Source: JAWKUK01 sp041398605 (lineage in GTDB: Bacteria > Planctomycetota > UBA1135 > GCA-002686595). Taken from it: a stretch of DNA of 64,000 nt. Made by a program: the position numbers and the translations under genes. The notes below the pieces were generated by a model. That model did no database searches. It had not been told where the DNA came from and saw only the letters and a program-made list of their open reading frames with translations. This document shows positions 61,859 to 64,000 of the stretch, in pieces. The DNA lies in the NCBI GenBank assembly GCA_041398605.1, contig JAWKUK010000004.1:434001-498000 (forward strand), in the 5' to 3' direction. Each line of letters begins with the position of its first letter. The first letter of the stretch is position 1.

Positions 61859-63148
61859 ATGACCGCGCCCCGCCCCACCCGGCGCGAGGCCCTCGGGGTC
61901 GGCTTGCTCGCCGGCCTCGGCCTCGCGGATCTCCTCGCGCTCCGCGCCCATGCGCAAGCGGCCGCCCCGCGCGCGACGCCGCGCGCGAAGGGCGTCATCC
62001 ACCTGGTCCTGCCCGGAGGCCTCGCGCACCAAGAGAGCTTCGACCCGAAGCCCTACGCCCCAGCCGCGTATCGCGGCGCCGTGCGAGCGATCGGCACGAG
62101 CCTCGACGGGCTGCAGGTCTCGCGCCACTTGCCGAAGTTGGCGCAGGTCGCGCACCAGCTCTGTGTCGTGCGCTCGATGAGCCACCGCGACGCAGCGCAC
62201 GAGCGCGGGGCGCACTCGATGTTGACGGGCTACGCACCGAGCCCCGCGCTCGTGTACCCGAGCCTCGGCAGCGTCGTCGCCCACCAGTTGGGCGGCCAGC
62301 GCGCGCTGCCGCCGTACGTCTGCGTCCCGAACGTCCCAGATCCCTACGCGGGCAACGGGTACCTCTCGACGAGCTTCGCGCCGTTTGCGCTCGGCTCGGA
62401 CCCCGCGCGGCGCGGGTACGGCGTCCGCGACTTGACCGCGCCCAAAGGCGTCGACGAGGCCCGCGGCCAACGGCGTCGCGCGCTGCGCGGGATCGTCGAT
62501 GCGCGCTTCGCGGACGAGGCGCGGGCCGCGGACGGCCCCGCCGCGATGACAACGTTCTACGAGCGCGCCTATGAGCTGCTCGACTCCGCCGAAGCGCGCG
62601 CAGCGTTCGACATCGACGCTGAGCCGGGCAAGCTGCGCGACCGCTACGGCCGCAACGAAGCCGGCCAGCGCTTGCTGCTCGCGCGCAGGCTCGTGGCGGC
62701 TGGCGCGCGCTACGTCACCGTCAGCGCCGGCGGCTGGGACCACCACCAAGCGATCGAGCGCAACATCGGGCGCGGGCTGCCGCCGGTCGACCAGGCGCTC
62801 GCAGCGCTGCTCCAGGACCTCGACGCGAGCGGCCTCTTGGACGAGGTGCTCGTGCTCGTCACGACGGAGTTCGGCCGGACGCCGAAGGTGAACCCCGACG
62901 GCGGGCGCGACCACTGGCCCGGCGCGTTCTCGATCGTCATGGCCGGCGGCGGCGTCCGGCGCGGCCTCGTGTACGGTCGCACGGACGCGACCGCAACGGC
63001 TGTCGAGGAAGACGCCGTGCACCCCGAGGACCTGGCGCGCACCGTGTTCACATTGCTCGGGATCGACCCCGACACGGAGCTCTTGGCGGGCGCGCGCCCC
63101 GTGCGGCTCGTGAAAGGCGGGCGGGTGCTCGATGGCTTGCTGGCGTGA
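61859..63148 (+). CDS. DUF1501 Tat-exported protein
   Basis: 429 residues. DUF1501 proteins are abundant in planctomycetes, belong to the alkaline phosphatase-like/sulfatase superfamily and usually sit beside DUF1549/DUF1553/PPC proteins. The N-terminus (PRPTRREALGVGLLAGLGLADLLAL) is a twin-arginine-type signal. Then HLVLPGGLAHQESFDPKP, RSMSHRDAAHERGAHSMLTG, SAGGWDHHQ (metal-type histidines) and TTEFGRTPKVNPDGGRDHWP follow, the normal DUF1501 signature order. Probably periplasmic; substrate unknown. ATG 61859 places the twin arginines near the start; ATG 61814 is possible. The 3' end overlaps the next gene by 17 bp. Confidence 0.85.
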   Translation: MTAPRPTRREALGVGLLAGLGLADLLALRAHAQAAAPRATPRAKGVIHLVLPGGLAHQESFDPKPYAPAAYRGAVRAIGTSLDGLQVSRHLPKLAQVAHQLCVVRSMSHRDAAHERGAHSMLTGYAPSPALVYPSLGSVVAHQLGGQRALPPYVCVPNVPDPYAGNGYLSTSFAPFALGSDPARRGYGVRDLTAPKGVDEARGQRRRALRGIVDARFADEARAADGPAAMTTFYERAYELLDSAEARAAFDIDAEPGKLRDRYGRNEAGQRLLLARRLVAAGARYVTVSAGGWDHHQAIERNIGRGLPPVDQALAALLQDLDASGLLDEVLVLVTTEFGRTPKVNPDGGRDHWPGAFSIVMAGGGVRRGLVYGRTDATATAVEEDAVHPEDLARTVFTLLGIDPDTELLAGARPVRLVKGGRVLDGLLA

Positions 63149-64000
63149 GCCGCGCAGTGCGCCGCGCAGTGCGCCGCGCAGTGCGCCGCGCAGTGAGTCA
63201 CGCGGCGCGCCGGGCGCGCGCGGTCTGCGCGCGCTGCACGCGGGCCTCGGGTCGCTCCTGGCGCTGTGCGCGACGGGCGGCCTCGCGCGCGCGCAAGCGG
63301 TCACGCTCGAGCGCCTCTCGCCGCCCGGCGCGCAGCGCGGGACGGACTTCGAGCTCGAGCTGCGCGGCAAGGCGCTCGCGGGGGCGCTCGACCTCGTCTT
63401 CGACGGCGCGGGCCTTCGGGCGACGGACGTCGAGGCGATCCAAGGCGAGCGTGTGCGCGCGCGGGTCCACGTCGCGGCGGACGCGGCGCTCGGGGCGACC
63501 GCGGTGCGTGTGCGCACCGCCCGCGGGCTCTCCAACCCGTTGCTGGTGCAGGTCGGCGCGCTGCCGATCGTCGCCGAGGTCGAGCCCAACGGCGCGCCCG
63601 CGGCTGCGCAGCCGATCGCGCTCGGCGTCACCGTCCACGGCGTGATCGAGGACGAGGACGAAGACGTCTTCGCGCTCGAGGTCCCCGCGGGCACGCGGGT
63701 CCGCGCGGTGATCGAAGGCGTGCGGCTCGGGCGCGCGGCGTTCGACCCGCTCGTAGAGCTGCTCGACCGCGAGGGCGCGGTGCTCGCGCGCGTGGACGAC
63801 AGCGCCCTGCTGCGCCGCGACGCGGCGCTCGAAGCCACGCTCGCGGTGTCCGGCCCGTGTTACCTGCGCGTCCGCGACGCCGCGCGCGGCGGCAGCCGCG
63901 ACGCGGCCTACCGGCTGCACGTCGACGCAGGCCCGCAGCCCCTCGGCGTGACGCCGCTCGCGCTCGACTGGCGCGGCGCGCGGACGGCCGGCGTGGACGG
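63132..64000 (+). CDS. PPC-domain exported protein, 3' end beyond window
   Basis: Open frame from ATG 63132 to the window end (about 289 residues visible, no stop). The start overlaps the DUF1501 gene by 17 bp. Residues about 9-22 are a SAPR-type repeat from a 12-bp tandem repeat. A signal-peptide-like stretch (AGLGSLLALCATGGLARAQA) follows at about 37-56, then an IPT/Ig-like beta domain (TLERLSPPGAQRGTDFELEL) and a pre-peptidase C-terminal domain from about 150 (EVEPNGAPAAAQP, GVIEDEDEDVFALEV). In planctomycetes such genes normally follow DUF1501. The start is uncertain because the leader before the signal is long. Confidence 0.7.
   Translation, partial: MACWREPRSAPRSAPRSAPRSESRGAPGARGLRALHAGLGSLLALCATGGLARAQAVTLERLSPPGAQRGTDFELELRGKALAGALDLVFDGAGLRATDVEAIQGERVRARVHVAADAALGATAVRVRTARGLSNPLLVQVGALPIVAEVEPNGAPAAAQPIALGVTVHGVIEDEDEDVFALEVPAGTRVRAVIEGVRLGRAAFDPLVELLDREGAVLARVDDSALLRRDAALEATLAVSGPCYLRVRDAARGGSRDAAYRLHVDAGPQPLGVTPLALDWRGARTAGVD
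63149..63196 (+). repeat. 12-bp tandem repeat, four units
   Basis: Three perfect copies of GCCGCGCAGTGC and a fourth differing at its last base occupy 63149-63196. In the frame of the overlapping PPC gene they encode repeated S-A-P-R. The length is a multiple of three, so copy-number change would keep the frame. Confidence 0.85.

Noticed and set aside
61571..63838. Open frame of about 750 codons on the minus strand
   Set aside because: Antisense to the DUF1501 and PPC genes, Ser/Arg/Ala-rich with no domain.
1..64000. CRISPR arrays, tRNA/rRNA genes, insertion sequences, prophage
   Set aside because: No regularly spaced direct repeats, no cloverleaf-like segments in the intergenic gaps, and no transposase, integrase or phage structural proteins were seen.

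Overview
The window is G+C-rich throughout, about 70% by eye, and reads as a chromosomal segment of a planctomycete. The family mix supports this: a Tat-exported DUF1501 protein followed by a pre-peptidase C-terminal (PPC) protein, clustered EutN/CcmL shell-vertex proteins beside a class II aldolase, Hanks-type kinases (one with TPR repeats), a TIGR03790-type protein, HEAT and VWA proteins, and four exported proteins sharing one lineage-type C-terminal module. I saw no rRNA, tRNA, CRISPR array, transposase or phage gene.

Layout. 1-2.9 kb: two tandem PilX-like/beta-helix surface proteins, the first cut by the window edge; the second carries one CxxCH haem-type motif. 3.0-7.9 kb: a GT-C-type membrane protein and a HEAT/VWA protein on the minus strand, divergent from an exported HEAT protein. 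7.9-16.7 kb: a long minus-strand run of kinase, double YkgJ cysteine-cluster protein, peptidase MA-like protein, TIGR03790 protein, PdxA and a B12-binding radical SAM enzyme, with two ATGA overlaps. 16.9-23.7 kb, plus strand: a single-domain Clp ATPase, a metallophosphoesterase/LamG lipoprotein, a PpiC foldase, then three EutN/CcmL proteins and an L-fuculose-phosphate-aldolase-type enzyme. 23.7-26.4 kb: a LamG surface protein divergent from a degenerate peptidase MA-like protein. 26.4-32.9 kb: a 467-bp non-coding leader, then ATGA-coupled genes for a trans-sulfuration enzyme, a fused aspartokinase-homoserine dehydrogenase without ACT domains, a second trans-sulfuration enzyme and an exported esterase, followed by signal peptidase II.

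32.8-55.2 kb is the most coherent block. A TPR receptor kinase faces a 2917-residue cyclic beta-1,2-glucan synthase (GT84/GH94). Then come acetate kinase, phosphoketolase and a complete N-type F-ATPase operon in the order atpD-C-Q-R-B-E-F-A-G. Phosphoketolase makes acetyl phosphate without ATP input, acetate kinase turns it into ATP, and an N-ATPase can spend ATP on ion pumping; with a periplasmic-glucan enzyme next to it this looks like a stress/osmotic-energy island. Its atpF is broken into two frames, from a one-base deletion, a sequencing error or frameshifting.

55.2-64 kb: an SGNH-like/methyltransferase fusion, an unrecognised membrane protein, an ECF-like sigma factor, two divergent exported proteins with the shared C-terminal module, a 49-residue membrane protein, a DUF1501 protein, and a PPC-domain protein running off the window. 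Starts were chosen from signal peptides, overlaps and family alignment, because clear Shine-Dalgarno sequences are rare here; they are less certain than the stops.
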